A DNA stretch of 64,000 bases from Desertimonas flava (GCF_003426815.1 NZ_QKYK01000017.1:50152-114151), one strand, 5' to 3'; shown: positions 1-9,051, numbered from the stretch's first letter. The notes: generated by a model from the letters alone, not told the origin. Numbers and translations are program-made.

Positions 1-1359
1 ACCGAGATCGTCGTTGGGCACACCGATCACGGCGGCGTCCTCGACGCGATCATCCGACGACAACACCTCCTCGATCCCCTGCGGATAGATGTTGACGCCG
101 CCGGAGATGATCATGTGGCTCAGGCGGTCGGTGAGGAAGAGGTAGCCGTCGTCGTCGAGGTGGCCGATGTCGCCCAGGGTCACCTGGCCCTCGCGGTGGA
201 TCTCAGCCGTCTTGCCGGGAGCGTTGTGGTACTCGAAGCGGTGGTTCGTCATCACGTCGAAGTAGACGAGGCCGTCTCGGTGCGGCGGCAGGTCCTCGCC
301 CGTCGCCGGGTCGACGATGTGGATCGTGCCCCCGGTCCAGTGGCGCCCGACAGAGCCCGGTCGTTCGAGCCACTCCTCGGACCGGATGCAGGTCGAACCG
401 CCCTCGGTACCGGCGTAGAACTCGACCAGGATCGGCCCCCACCACTCGATCATCCGGCGCTTGACCTCCACCGGGCAGGGGGCCGACGCGTGGTAGGCGA
501 CCTCGTGCGACGAGAGGTCGTACCGGGCGGCCACGTCGGTCGGGACCCGCAGGAGGCGGGTAAACATCGTCGGCACCCACTGGCTCGCCGTGATGCGGTA
601 CCGCTCGATCAGGGCGAGGGCCCGTTCGGCGTCGAAGCGATCCATCACGACCGCCATGCCACCGATGGTGTTCATCCCGAAGCTCCAGATCGACGGTGAC
701 GAGTGGTAGAGCGGACCGGGCGAGAGGTATCGGGTCGACTCGTCGTGGCCCCACGTCCGCAGGATCGACTCGCCCAGGCTCGGGTTGCTCGCCGGATCGA
801 GACCCGTGAGGGCGACCCGGATCCCCTTGGGCCGGCCGGTGGTGCCGGACGAATAGAACATCGACGCTCCCATCGTCTCGACGCGAAGCGCTCGGTCGTC
901 GTGACGAGCGAGCGCATCGGCCCACCGGAGATCGCCGGCGCGCCCCGCGTCCCCGCCGATCACGATGCCGACAGGTGGGGTGCCCGTCCCGCCGAGGTCG
1001 CGGTCGGCGACGGCCCGTTCGATCACGTCGGTCAGGCGTTCCTCGTAGAACACCGCCTTGGCGCCGCAATCGCCGAGCACGTAGGAGACCTCGCCGGGCG
1101 CGAGATGCCAGTTGATCGGTGTGAGGTAGAGACCCGATCGCATCGCGGCCCACCACACGCTGGCGAACTCGGGGATGTTGCCGGTCATCACCGCCACCGG
1201 GTCACCGGGGCGGAGCCCCAGCTCGTCCCGCAGGAAGTGGGCGACTCGGTTGGAGCTGCGATCGAGGTCGTCGTAGGTCAGCTCGACGGCACCGTCTGGC
1301 CGGTCGAACACCACGGCGACGGCATCCGGGGTGTGGGCAGCCCAGGCACCGATGTGCAT
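1..1359 (-). CDS. Acyl-CoA synthetase (AMP-binding, FadD-like), 3' end outside window
   Basis: ATP-dependent ligase that should activate a carboxylic acid to an acyl-AMP and then an acyl-CoA. The visible 453 residues run from an ATG at 1359, one base after the stop of the upstream dehydrogenase, so the two are translationally coupled. Visible motifs are TPINWHL near residue 80, the P-loop SSGTTGRPKGI near 170, EFYAGTEGG, and the hinge region GDIGHLDDDGYLFLTDRL followed by ISGGVNIYP. The C-terminal lysine domain is cut off by the window edge. It is a close paralog of the ligases at 9052 and 12820. The substrate cannot be read from sequence. The family call is firm. Confidence 0.9.
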   Translation of the reverse strand, partial: MHIGAWAAHTPDAVAVVFDRPDGAVELTYDDLDRSSNRVAHFLRDELGLRPGDPVAVMTGNIPEFASVWWAAMRSGLYLTPINWHLAPGEVSYVLGDCGAKAVFYEERLTDVIERAVADRDLGGTGTPPVGIVIGGDAGRAGDLRWADALARHDDRALRVETMGASMFYSSGTTGRPKGIRVALTGLDPASNPSLGESILRTWGHDESTRYLSPGPLYHSSPSIWSFGMNTIGGMAVVMDRFDAERALALIERYRITASQWVPTMFTRLLRVPTDVAARYDLSSHEVAYHASAPCPVEVKRRMIEWWGPILVEFYAGTEGGSTCIRSEEWLERPGSVGRHWTGGTIHIVDPATGEDLPPHRDGLVYFDVMTNHRFEYHNAPGKTAEIHREGQVTLGDIGHLDDDGYLFLTDRLSHMIISGGVNIYPQGIEEVLSSDDRVEDAAVIGVPNDDLG

Positions 1360-1360
1360 A

Positions 1361-2617
1361 TCAGACCTCGCTCGCCGTGGCGGGCCGGGGATCACGGGGC
1401 AGGCGGAGGATGCCCTCGGCGAGCACGTTGCGTTGGATCTCGTCGGTGCCGCCGCCGATGCGCAGCCCCGCCGTCTCGAGGATCTGGCGACCCCACGCGT
1501 ACGTGCCCCACTCGCCTGTGTCGGCGACGAGGCTGGCACCGAGGATCAGCGCAGCGGTGTGCCCCATCGTCCGCAGCAGCTCGGTCGACAGCAGCTTCAG
1601 GGTCGACGCCAGCGGCCCGGGATCGCCGCCGCTTCGGCTGACGTCGGTCACGCGTGCCGACGTCAACTCGGTGACCCGGCGCCGGGTCACGACGTCGGCA
1701 AGCGACTGGCGCACGACCGCGTCGCCGGCGACTCCCCGTTCACGGGCCAGGGCGATGAGGCGTGTGGGATCGGTGTTGGGGCCGGCGAGAGACAACGACA
1801 CCCGCTCGAGATTGAGCGTCGTCCGGGTGATGGCCCAGCCGTCGCCCTCCGCTCCCAAGCGCAGCTCGTCGGGGACGACGACGCCGTCGAGGAACACCTC
1901 GTTGAACGCCGAACCTCCGGTGATCTGTCGGATCGGCCGAACGGTCACGCCTGGGCTGTCGAGCGGGACCAAGAAGCACGTGATGCCGCGGTGTTTGGGG
2001 GCCGCCGGATCGGTCCGGCACAAGAGCATCCCGTAGTGGGCGACGTGGGCCACCGACGTCCACACCTTCTGACCGTCGACGATCCACGCGTCACCGTCTC
2101 GGCGCGCCGTCGTACGGAGGCCGGCGAGGTCGGAACCGGCGTCGGGCTCGGAGAACAGCTGGCAGAACACCAGGTCGCCGCGCAGCCCCGGCACGATGAA
2201 CCGGCGACGTTGCTCAGCGGTGCCGAATCGGTCGATCGCGGGGATCACCATGTGGTGCCCGATAGCCCAGATCTCGTCAGGTGCTGTCTCGTACTCGCTC
2301 TCGGCGCTCTCGAAGGCGTGTTGGTGCTCGGCCGTCAGCCCGAGGCCACCACTCGCTCGCGAGATCGTGATCCCGGCGAAGCCGGCTTCGTGGCGGGCGG
2401 TCAACCACATTCGGGCGTCGTCGACCCACGTGGCCGATTCGGGGCGTTCCCACTCGGGGAACAGAGCCAGCGAGTCGTTGGACCCGGGGACGCGACGGCG
2501 GCCGTGAGCGGCGAGCCAGGAGCGGGCGCGTCGCTCGAAGTCGGCGACGGATTCCAGCTCGGGGCGGTGGTCGGACCCGTCGCCGGGCCCACTGTGGTCC
2601 GGGGGGTTCGACGTCAT
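1361..2617 (-). CDS. Acyl-CoA dehydrogenase
   Basis: FAD-dependent flavoprotein that introduces an alpha,beta double bond into an acyl-CoA. About 418 residues from ATG 2617; an ATG at 2632 adds five residues (MSKTK) and cannot be excluded. It shows the flavin and substrate motif CQLFSEPDAGSDLAGL, the helper motif QKVWTSVAHVA, and the C-terminal GGGTDEIQRNVLAEGILRLP typical of the family. The stop lies one base before the next ligase start, so this is a two-gene dehydrogenase-ligase operon. It is divergent from the ABC binding protein at 2777, and its 5' end overlaps the shared -35 operator at 2616-2640. Confidence 0.9.
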   Translation of the reverse strand: MTSNPPDHSGPGDGSDHRPELESVADFERRARSWLAAHGRRRVPGSNDSLALFPEWERPESATWVDDARMWLTARHEAGFAGITISRASGGLGLTAEHQHAFESAESEYETAPDEIWAIGHHMVIPAIDRFGTAEQRRRFIVPGLRGDLVFCQLFSEPDAGSDLAGLRTTARRDGDAWIVDGQKVWTSVAHVAHYGMLLCRTDPAAPKHRGITCFLVPLDSPGVTVRPIRQITGGSAFNEVFLDGVVVPDELRLGAEGDGWAITRTTLNLERVSLSLAGPNTDPTRLIALARERGVAGDAVVRQSLADVVTRRRVTELTSARVTDVSRSGGDPGPLASTLKLLSTELLRTMGHTAALILGASLVADTGEWGTYAWGRQILETAGLRIGGGTDEIQRNVLAEGILRLPRDPRPATASEV

Positions 2618-2640
2618 TTTCGTTTTTGACATCGAAATCA
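2616..2640 (+). promoter_or_regulatory. Operator-like site overlapping a -35 box (copy 1)
   Basis: An AT-rich block in a GC-rich genome. It contains TTTCG and CGAAA arms 10 bp apart, with TTGACA (2626-2631) between them. Seventeen bases downstream CATAGT (2649-2654) can serve as the -10 box for the binding-protein gene. It matches the site at 24680-24704 in 22 of 25 positions, and its first 18 positions match the site near 8933-8950 in 16. Probably a repressor site controlling both divergent genes. Confidence 0.6.
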
Positions 2641-2776
2641 CAAAGATGCATAGTAGGACGTCCGTCACACCGAGATCCAGCCCGGCCGGGCGGATAGGCG
2701 GGCTCGGACACTCGACATCGACAGACAGATCGGCGTCGCGGGACGACGTCATCGCGCACGCATGGGGGGAGCAGCA

Positions 2777-4087
2777 ATGAATCCGACAGGACGACTGAAC
2801 ATGACGGCCCGGCGTCTGGCGGCGGTGGCCGCCGGACTGGCGGCCGTGGGCGCCGCGACCGGATCCGTCGCGGCGACGGCCCCGACCGGGACGGAACCGG
2901 TCGGGTCGGAACCGACCGGCGGCATCGCCCAGGTCTTCGCGGAGGCCGGATACGACTGGAGCGACCTCGACCTCGCCGACGTGACCGTCGACGTCGGTCA
3001 GCTGATCCCGCGCTCGGGTGACTTCTCGTTCCTGGGTGACGCCATGCTCGCCGGTGCCGAGCTCGCCGCCGAGCAGATCCGCGCCGCGGGTGGGCCGGCG
3101 ATCGAGTTCCACACCGAGGACATCGGTGCGGGGGACCCGGAATTGTCCACCGCCGGGGCACGCACCCTCGTGTCCGATGGCGTCCCCGTCATCCAGTCCT
3201 CGTTCGGGCCGGCGACGCTCGCGGTCGTGCCCATCGTCGAGCAGTCGGGCACCTTGCTGTTCCAGACGGCCGGGGCGACGGAAGATCAGCTCGACGTGAG
3301 CGACTTCCTCTGGATGGGTCGTCCGACGGCGACCGACCCCTACCCGGCGCTCGCCGACTACGTCGTCGAGACCAGTCCCGACATCGAGCGCGCCGCGCTG
3401 ATGGTGTGGAACGAGGGGTCGGCGATTGCATCGGCGAAGCTCATCACGGACCGGTGGACCGAGCTCGGCAACGAGTTGGTGATCGAGGAACTCGTCGCTG
3501 TGGGCGAGGCCGACATGGGCGCGAGTGCGACGCGAGTCGTCGGGGCCGATGCCGAAGTCGTCTTCATCGTCACGTTCGGCGGCGACACGGCGACCGGTAT
3601 CAACGCCCTTCGCGACGCAGGCTTCGAGGGGCAGATCGTCGGGGTCGACTGGAATCCCGCCGTCACCGAGGCGTCCGGCGGCAGCGACGACGGGTACCTC
3701 TTCGTGACCGACGCCCAGGACGCCACGCTCAGCGATCCGTTCGCCCAACTCTACCTGACCGGCTATCCGGAGGCGACCGGCCTCGACATCGACGTCTTCT
3801 CGGCGCTCTTCTGGGACAACACCGTGCACATCGCCGAGCTGGCCGCCCGGGTGGTGCGCGAGGGCGGCGATCCCAACGACAGCGCAGCGATGATCGCGGC
3901 GTTGAGCGGTGATCCGCACATGCCCAACAGCAGCGTGGGCACACCGGTCGCGTGGGATGTCGAGACGGGAGCCCAGACCTTGAAGCCCCACGGCTTCTAT
4001 CTCGTCGAGGGTGGCGTCCCGACGCTGATCGGGCTCGTCACCGATGGTGAGCTGGAGCTCGGGGCCTCCCTCGAAGACGCCGGGTGA
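2777..4087 (+). CDS. ABC transporter substrate-binding protein, branched-chain amino acid type (system A)
   Basis: Extracytoplasmic periplasmic-binding-protein-fold receptor that delivers a small organic ligand to the permease encoded next. 436 residues from ATG 2777, which follows a GGGGGAG ribosome site; an in-frame ATG at 2762 is less well placed. The N-terminus has arginines and then an Ala-rich hydrophobic segment to about residue 36, consistent with a signal peptide, followed by a low-complexity TEPVGSEPTGG linker. The body has the type I fold pattern (LIPRSGDFSFLGDAMLAGAE, then a VPVIQSSFGPAT stretch). It starts a four-gene transporter operon and overlaps the permease start by four bases. 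The ligand is unknown; amino acid, aromatic acid and lipid-like acids are all possible. Confidence 0.88.
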   Translation: MNPTGRLNMTARRLAAVAAGLAAVGAATGSVAATAPTGTEPVGSEPTGGIAQVFAEAGYDWSDLDLADVTVDVGQLIPRSGDFSFLGDAMLAGAELAAEQIRAAGGPAIEFHTEDIGAGDPELSTAGARTLVSDGVPVIQSSFGPATLAVVPIVEQSGTLLFQTAGATEDQLDVSDFLWMGRPTATDPYPALADYVVETSPDIERAALMVWNEGSAIASAKLITDRWTELGNELVIEELVAVGEADMGASATRVVGADAEVVFIVTFGGDTATGINALRDAGFEGQIVGVDWNPAVTEASGGSDDGYLFVTDAQDATLSDPFAQLYLTGYPEATGLDIDVFSALFWDNTVHIAELAARVVREGGDPNDSAAMIAALSGDPHMPNSSVGTPVAWDVETGAQTLKPHGFYLVEGGVPTLIGLVTDGELELGASLEDAG

Positions 4088-4968
4088 GCGTCCTCCCGGA
4101 CCTCGACCTCGCCGCGCAGCTCTTCGTCGACGGCCTCGTCGACGGCAGCTTCGTCGCGATCGTCGCGGCCAGCTGGAGCGTGATCTATTCGACGACGAAG
4201 GTGTTCCACTTCGCCCATGCCTTGACGTTCGTGGTCGCCGCGTACGTGACTGCCCTCGTCGCCGGAACGGCCGGGTTGCCGCGGCCGCTCGCCCTGGCCG
4301 CCGGCGTCGGCGCGGCGATGGTCGTCGGCGCGGCGACCGAGGTGACGCTCTACCGGCGGCTGCGCAACCGGGGTTCGTCGGGGTTCGGGATGTTCCTGGC
4401 GTCGATGGGACTGTTCATCGTCGGCATCAACGTGCTGTCGATCGTGCTCGGCACGCGACCGCGCAACATCGGTCGCTTCCCGTCGAACGCCATCGAGTTC
4501 GGGCCGGTGCGGGTGACGGTCGTCGACCTCGTGATGGTCCTGGCGGTCTGGTCGATCGTCGCCGCCACCTTGCGATTCGAGGTCCGCTCCCGTTGGGGGC
4601 GAGCGATGGTGGCGGCTCGTGTCAACCCCACGATGGCGCGAGCGGTCGGCGTCGACCTCCAGCGCGTCTACCTCGTGGCCTTTGCCATCGGATCCGGCCT
4701 GGTCGCGCTCGCCGCGTTCTACCAGACGGCCAAGACGTCGGCCCAGCCATCCATGGGGATCGACCCGATCATGTCGGGGCTGGTGGCGATGTTCCTCGGT
4801 GGGGTCGGCCGCACGGCAGGCGCCGTGCTCGGCGCCCTGATCCTCGGGGTCAGCCAGAACCTCGGTGGCCTCTGGCTGCCGGGCCACTGGCAGGAGATCG
4901 TGTCGTTCGTGATCCTCTTCCTCGTGCTGCTCCTGCGGCCGCAGGGACTGCTGGCGTCGCCGTCGTGA
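4084..4968 (+). CDS. ABC transporter permease, LivH type (system A)
   Basis: First inner-membrane permease of the importer. 294 residues starting with a GTG that overlaps the previous stop (GTGA). The sequence is mostly hydrophobic with about eight membrane segments. It shows the family pattern YSTTKVFHFAHALTFVVAAY near the N-terminus and the cytoplasmic coupling loop around GVDLQRVYLVAFAIGSGL. It ends with a FLVLLLRPQGLL tail. It overlaps the next gene by four bases. Hydrophobicity and gene order place it firmly; the substrate is open. Confidence 0.9.
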   Translation: MSVLPDLDLAAQLFVDGLVDGSFVAIVAASWSVIYSTTKVFHFAHALTFVVAAYVTALVAGTAGLPRPLALAAGVGAAMVVGAATEVTLYRRLRNRGSSGFGMFLASMGLFIVGINVLSIVLGTRPRNIGRFPSNAIEFGPVRVTVVDLVMVLAVWSIVAATLRFEVRSRWGRAMVAARVNPTMARAVGVDLQRVYLVAFAIGSGLVALAAFYQTAKTSAQPSMGIDPIMSGLVAMFLGGVGRTAGAVLGALILGVSQNLGGLWLPGHWQEIVSFVILFLVLLLRPQGLLASPS

Positions 4969-6644
4969 ACAGCATCTGGATCGACGTCGCCAACCGTGGC
5001 CTGATGTTCGCCATGCTCGCCGTGGGCGCCAACGTGCTGCTCGGCGTGGCCGGACAGCTGTCGCTCGCCACCGCGGCGTTCTTCGGGATCGGCTCGTACA
5101 CGTCGGCCGTCCTGACCGCGGATCACGGCTGGGGCTTCCTGCCCGCCACGTTGGCTGCGATCGCAGTCAGCTCGCTGCTCGGGGCCGTTCTCGCCCTCCC
5201 CGTGCGTCGGGTGCAGGGTGAGTACGTGGTCCTCCTGACGCTCGCGTTCCTCAGCGTGGTCAACCGACTCGAGAGCTCGTGGATCGACCTCACGGGCGGG
5301 GCCACGGGCAAGTTCCCCATCCCGGGAGCGTGGGTCTTCGGTCTCGAGCCACGCACGCCGTGGGGGTTCCTGCCCGTGAACGTGGTGCTGCTCGTCATCG
5401 TGGTCGTCGTGTGTCTGGCGGTCGTCGAGTCGCCGTACGGGCGGATCCTCAAGGGCTTGCGCGACGAACCGACCGCACTCAGCGCGGTCGGGGTCAACAC
5501 GTTCCGCACTCAGCTCTCGGTGTTCGCGCTCTCGGCGGGCGTGGCCGGTCTCGTCGGCTCGGTGTGGTCGGCGTACTTCGCGTTCGTTGCCCCGACGGCC
5601 TTCAACCTCGACCAGACCATCTTCATCGCAGCCATCGTCGTGCTCGGCGGCATGGGCAACCTCTGGGGGTCGGTGATCGCCGCGTTCGTCCTCGTCGCCA
5701 TCCCGCAGATGCTCAAGTCGGTCGACCTCGGTGCCGACCACAGCGCCCAGATCCAACAGATCGTGTACGGCGCCGCGCTGGTGGGTTTCATGCTGCTTCG
5801 TCCCCAGGGGCTCTTCCGGGAACGGGTGGCCGAGCGGGGCGGTAGTGATGTGGGCCCTGTCGTCGGCGTGTCTTCACGGGAGGCGTCAGCGCCCCTGGAG
5901 GCTCGACAGGTCGGCAAGGACTTCGGTGGTGTGCGCGCGCTGGACGAGGTGTCGATCGAGCTCGCACCGGGGTCGATCACCGCGCTGATCGGCCCCAACG
6001 GCGCCGGCAAGACGACGCTGTTCAACGTTCTCGCGGGAGCGCTGGCCCCGGACCGGGGTTCGGTGTGGATGGCCGAGCGCGAGCTCACCGGGCTGCGCGT
6101 CGATCAAGTCGTCGGCCACGGCGTGGCCCGCTCGTTCCAGGACGTTCGCCTGTTCGGCTCGATGTCGGCGCTCGGCAACGTCGCCGTCGGGATCGGGGGA
6201 CAGGTCGGCACCACGCTGCGCGGCATCCTGCGCCATCCGGTGAGGACGTTCCGCCAGCGTGGGGTGGTGCTGGCAGAGGCCGGCGCGATCCTCGACCGCG
6301 TCGGGTTCGTCGCCGATCGATCGTGTCCGGTGGCCGACCTCGGCTACGGCGAGCAGAAGCTCGTCGCGCTGGCGCGGGTGCTCGCTGTGCGCCCGACGAT
6401 CGTGCTGCTCGACGAGCCGTCGTCAGGAACCGACAGCTCGTGGGTCGCCCTGGTCGTCGAGACGATCAGGGATCTCGCCGCCGCCGGAACGGCGGTGTGC
6501 ATCGTGGAGCACAACCTCGATCTCATCCGCGAGCTCGACGGCACTGCCTACCTCCTCGACGAAGCCCGGATCGTCGCGCGAGGCTCCGTGGCCGAGTTGA
6601 TGGGCGACCGCCGGCTGCTCGAGACGTACCTGGGGATCAAGTGA
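4965..6644 (+). CDS. Fused ABC permease (LivM type) and ATPase (LivG type), system A
   Basis: 559 residues from GTG 4965. Residues 1 to about 285 form the second permease, with the motif GVAGQLSLATAAFFGIGSYT and repeated hydrophobic segments ending in LRPQGLFRERV. A short linker leads to an ATPase domain with Walker A GPNGAGKTTL, signature region LGYGEQKLVALAR, Walker B TIVLLDEPSSGTDSSW and a switch histidine in CIVEHNLDLIRE. Separate subunits are usual in this family; here no stop or start separates the two domains. The neighbouring system B keeps them separate, which makes a good internal comparison. Confidence 0.9.
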   Translation: MNSIWIDVANRGLMFAMLAVGANVLLGVAGQLSLATAAFFGIGSYTSAVLTADHGWGFLPATLAAIAVSSLLGAVLALPVRRVQGEYVVLLTLAFLSVVNRLESSWIDLTGGATGKFPIPGAWVFGLEPRTPWGFLPVNVVLLVIVVVVCLAVVESPYGRILKGLRDEPTALSAVGVNTFRTQLSVFALSAGVAGLVGSVWSAYFAFVAPTAFNLDQTIFIAAIVVLGGMGNLWGSVIAAFVLVAIPQMLKSVDLGADHSAQIQQIVYGAALVGFMLLRPQGLFRERVAERGGSDVGPVVGVSSREASAPLEARQVGKDFGGVRALDEVSIELAPGSITALIGPNGAGKTTLFNVLAGALAPDRGSVWMAERELTGLRVDQVVGHGVARSFQDVRLFGSMSALGNVAVGIGGQVGTTLRGILRHPVRTFRQRGVVLAEAGAILDRVGFVADRSCPVADLGYGEQKLVALARVLAVRPTIVLLDEPSSGTDSSWVALVVETIRDLAAAGTAVCIVEHNLDLIRELDGTAYLLDEARIVARGSVAELMGDRRLLETYLGIK

Positions 6645-7351
6645 CCGGTCTCGGCGCTCGTGGCCTGGTTGCCGGGTACGGGGCGGCCACCGTGCTGCGC
6701 GGCGTCGACCTGGCGGTGTCGCCGGGTGAGATCGTCGCCGTGCTGGGCCACAACGGTGCCGGCAAGTCGACACTGCTCAAGGCGATCTTCGGTCTCCTCC
6801 CGCTCGACGACGGACGGATCGCCATCGGCGGAGTCGACGTGACGAGCGCGGGGAGCCACGATCGGGTCCGTCACGGCCTCGCCTACAGCCCGCAGCAACA
6901 GTTCGTCTTCGCCACGCTCAGCGTCCGCGAGAACTTCGGCCTCGCCCGCTTCGCCGTCGGAGCGTCGGCACCGCCGACCGCCGATCGGTTGGTCGAGGTG
7001 TTCGAGCTCTTCCCGATCCTCGCCGAGCGCTTGAACCAGCGGGCCGGGACGCTCAGTGGAGGACAGCAGCGCATGTTGAGCATTGCCATGGCGATGCTCA
7101 CCGAACCGACGGTGATGCTGCTCGACGAGCCGTCGCTCGGTGTGGCCCCGACCGTGATCCGCGACCTGATGGCCGCGCTTCGAACGCTGGCCGCCGACCG
7201 TGGTCTCGCCGTGGTCGTGGTCGAGCAGAACGTTCGGCAGGCGGTGGAGGTCGCCGATCGGGTCTGCGTGCTCAAGCGTGGCGAGGTCGTCCATGAAGGC
7301 CCTGCCGACGAGGCCCTCGTCGCCCGCGATGATCTGTGGACGCTGCTGTAG
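6641..7351 (+). CDS. ABC transporter ATPase, LivF type (system A)
   Basis: Second nucleotide-binding subunit of the importer, 236 residues from a GTG that overlaps the previous stop. Walker A is GHNGAGKSTL, the signature is TLSGGQQRMLSIAMA, Walker B is VMLLDEPSLGV and the switch histidine position is replaced by glutamine in VVEQNV, as is normal for LivF-like subunits. It is the last gene of the system A operon and ends opposite the TetR gene with a small hairpin between them. Confidence 0.92.
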   Translation: MTGLGARGLVAGYGAATVLRGVDLAVSPGEIVAVLGHNGAGKSTLLKAIFGLLPLDDGRIAIGGVDVTSAGSHDRVRHGLAYSPQQQFVFATLSVRENFGLARFAVGASAPPTADRLVEVFELFPILAERLNQRAGTLSGGQQRMLSIAMAMLTEPTVMLLDEPSLGVAPTVIRDLMAALRTLAADRGLAVVVVEQNVRQAVEVADRVCVLKRGEVVHEGPADEALVARDDLWTLL

Positions 7352-7377
7352 GCCCGGTCGCGCTCGTCCGCCGGGCC
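7351..7377. terminator. Hairpin between convergent genes
   Basis: GGCCCGG at 7351-7357 pairs with CCGGGCC at 7371-7377, a 7-bp stem around a 13-base loop, right after the transporter stop and before the stop of the TetR gene on the other strand. No T-run follows, so this is a terminator only by position and shape. Confidence 0.35.
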
Positions 7378-7379
7378 GG

Positions 7380-8021
7380 TCAGCCCGAGTAGAGGCTGCG
7401 GTAGACGAGTGCGGAGAGCGTGTGCTGCGCGCTCTTCATGTCGAAGTCCACGTCGTCGAGGTCGCCCTCTCGGGCCAACCACACGTAGCAGAAGCCGTCG
7501 AGCATCGCGGCGAGCGCCGAGGCCGCGAGGTTGGCGTCGAGGTCTCGCCCCGAGCCCTTGCGCTGCGCGTTCGTCACCCACGAACGGATCGACGTGACGG
7601 CCGCTTGCCGGATCGCCTTCCAGTGCCCGTAGAAGGTCTCGTCGACCATGGACTGCTGGAAGACCGCCGTGAGCACGGGCAGCCACTCCTGATAGATCGT
7701 GACGAAGTTGCCGACGAGTTGGTCGATCTGCGCTTCTGGTTCCGCCTTCGGGTCGAACATCTGGTTCGCCCGTTCCATGACCGCGTCGCTGAAGTCGCGG
7801 AACAGGGCGATGAGGACGTCTTCCTTGCTCTCGTAGTGGTAGTAGAAGGCGGCGGGCGAACGCTTCGCAGCGGCGGCGATATCGGCGACGGTGGCGTTGA
7901 GGAAGCCCTTGTCGGCGAACACGTCGGCGGCGGCACGACGAAAGGCCTCGCTCGATCGGCGACCCTTCGTGGTCGCAGGAGGCGAGGCCACCTTCGGGCG
8001 GGGGAGAGGTGTCTGGTCCAT
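7380..8021 (-). CDS. TetR family transcriptional regulator
   Basis: 213-residue one-component regulator. The N-terminal DNA-binding domain (residues about 20-68) has RSSEAFRRAAADVFADKGF, then VADIAAAAKRSPAAFYYHYESKEDVL, the classic TetR helix-turn-helix and its following helix. The C-terminal helical part should bind a ligand, probably an acyl-CoA given the neighbours. It lies just after an enoyl-CoA hydratase on the same strand and is the only regulator found in the island, so it is the first candidate to bind the three related operator-like sites. That link is an inference. Confidence 0.88.
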   Translation of the reverse strand: MDQTPLPRPKVASPPATTKGRRSSEAFRRAAADVFADKGFLNATVADIAAAAKRSPAAFYYHYESKEDVLIALFRDFSDAVMERANQMFDPKAEPEAQIDQLVGNFVTIYQEWLPVLTAVFQQSMVDETFYGHWKAIRQAAVTSIRSWVTNAQRKGSGRDLDANLAASALAAMLDGFCYVWLAREGDLDDVDFDMKSAQHTLSALVYRSLYSG

Positions 8022-8058
8022 ACGTGTTCAGGCGGCGCGATGCAGGGCTGGACCATAC
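8014..8058. promoter_or_regulatory. Pair of TGGWCCATAC repeats over the TetR start
   Basis: TGGTCCATAC (8014-8023) covers the TetR start codon and TGGACCATAC (8049-8058) lies 35 bp upstream of it. The core TGGWCCA is itself palindromic. It could be an autoregulatory site, but two short copies may also be chance. Confidence 0.25.
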
Positions 8059-8069
8059 TGTGTCATCGG

Positions 8070-8097
8070 CCGTGGGGAATCGCGTGAATCCCCACGG
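8070..8097 (-). terminator. Strong hairpin after the enoyl-CoA hydratase gene
   Basis: CCGTGGGGA (8070-8078) and TCCCCACGG (8089-8097) form a perfect 9-bp stem with a 10-base loop. It sits between the hydratase stop and the TetR start on the minus strand. It would terminate or attenuate read-through into the regulator; there is no T-run. Confidence 0.5.
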
Positions 8098-8110
8098 ACT
8101 CGTGCCCCCG

Positions 8111-8905
8111 TCACCGACCGCTCCGCTGTTCGAGCGATCGCGCCAACACCGCCTGACGACGTCGCTCTACGTCGTCAGGGGTGAAGTCATCGTTCCACGT
8201 GCGCATCTCCTCGGCGACGAGCTCCATCCCGGCCGCCCGGTCGAGCCGGGCGAGCTGTTCGAAGTGGGCGAGCATGCGTCGCGCGAAGCGCCGGTCGTTG
8301 TCGGCGATGTCAGCTGCGATGCCGGTCGCTCGCTCGAGAAGTTCCTCGTGGGAGAACACATCCACGACGAGGCCCCACCGGGCCGCGGTGGCGGCGTCGA
8401 TGAAGTTGCCGGTGAGGCACAGCATGCGGGCGCGTTGGAGGCCCACGGCCTCGACGAGGCGAACCGTGAGTCCCGCCCCGGGGAATTGGCCGACACGTCC
8501 GTGCGTGTCGGCGAACAGGGCGCGATCGGAGGCGAGCAGCACGTCGCAGTGCAAGGCCAGCTCGAACCCGCCGGCGACCGCGGGGCCGTTGATGGCCCCG
8601 ATCACGGGGACCTCGACTCGCCATGGCCAGGGGTACTCGGGCCGGTCGGGCAGGCCCAGGTTGTCGCCGGTCGAGCCGAGCTCGTTGAGGTCGAGGCCGG
8701 CACAGAACGCCGGGTCGGCCCCGGTGAGGACGATGGCGTCAACCGACCCGTCGGCCCCGAGCTCGGTGACGAGGCGAGGGAGCTCCTCGATCAGGGTGGA
8801 GGAGAGGGCGTTGCGGCGGGCGGGGCGGTTCAGCGTGACGATCCCGACTCGTCCCCGTCGCTCGACCCGCACGGTCGTCGCCTCGCTTGCGTTGGCTTGG
8901 ATCAC
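8111..8905 (-). CDS. Enoyl-CoA hydratase/isomerase family protein
   Basis: Crotonase-fold enzyme of about 264 residues from GTG 8905, expected to hydrate or isomerise an enoyl-CoA. Visible features are VGIVTLNRPARRNALSS, the oxyanion segment DPAFCAGLDLNELG, and INGPAVAGGFELALHCDVL with the second oxyanion loop, then HGRVGQFPGAGLTVRL around the usual catalytic glutamate positions, where no clear Glu pair is seen. The start was chosen because a -35/-10 pair ends a few bases upstream, which would give a leaderless transcript. It is one of three hydratase paralogs in the island and closest to that at 18419. Confidence 0.85.
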   Translation of the reverse strand: MIQANASEATTVRVERRGRVGIVTLNRPARRNALSSTLIEELPRLVTELGADGSVDAIVLTGADPAFCAGLDLNELGSTGDNLGLPDRPEYPWPWRVEVPVIGAINGPAVAGGFELALHCDVLLASDRALFADTHGRVGQFPGAGLTVRLVEAVGLQRARMLCLTGNFIDAATAARWGLVVDVFSHEELLERATGIAADIADNDRRFARRMLAHFEQLARLDRAAGMELVAEEMRTWNDDFTPDDVERRRQAVLARSLEQRSGR

Positions 8906-8911
8906 GGTCTT

Positions 8912-8950
8912 ATAGTCCAGTTCTTCGAAACTGATGTCAATAACGAAACT
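8912..8950 (-). promoter_or_regulatory. Promoter with operator-like -35 region (copy 3)
   Basis: On the minus strand TTGACA lies at 8940-8935 and GACTAT at 8917-8912, 17 bp apart; the GTG start of the hydratase follows at 8905. The segment 8950-8933 matches the operator copies at 2616 and 24680 in the TTTCGTnnTTGACRTC part, but the right arm differs. Confidence 0.55.
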
Positions 8951-9051
8951 TTGCAAGGGGGCGCGGAGTTCCGGACAAGGGGCCCACATATGGGGGAGCG
9001 TCCACCGGAACGACGTCACCGAGAGCGCCTCCACTCGTAGGGAGAACCACG

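Noticed and set aside
1361..3991. A single 876-codon open frame on the minus strand
   Set aside because: Only the part below about 2632 is acyl-CoA dehydrogenase; the upstream part is antisense to the binding-protein gene, whose signal peptide and fold motifs are clear.
8014..8058. TGGWCCATAC pair as a definite TetR operator
   Set aside because: Only two short copies, one inside codons; kept as a low-confidence feature rather than a claim.
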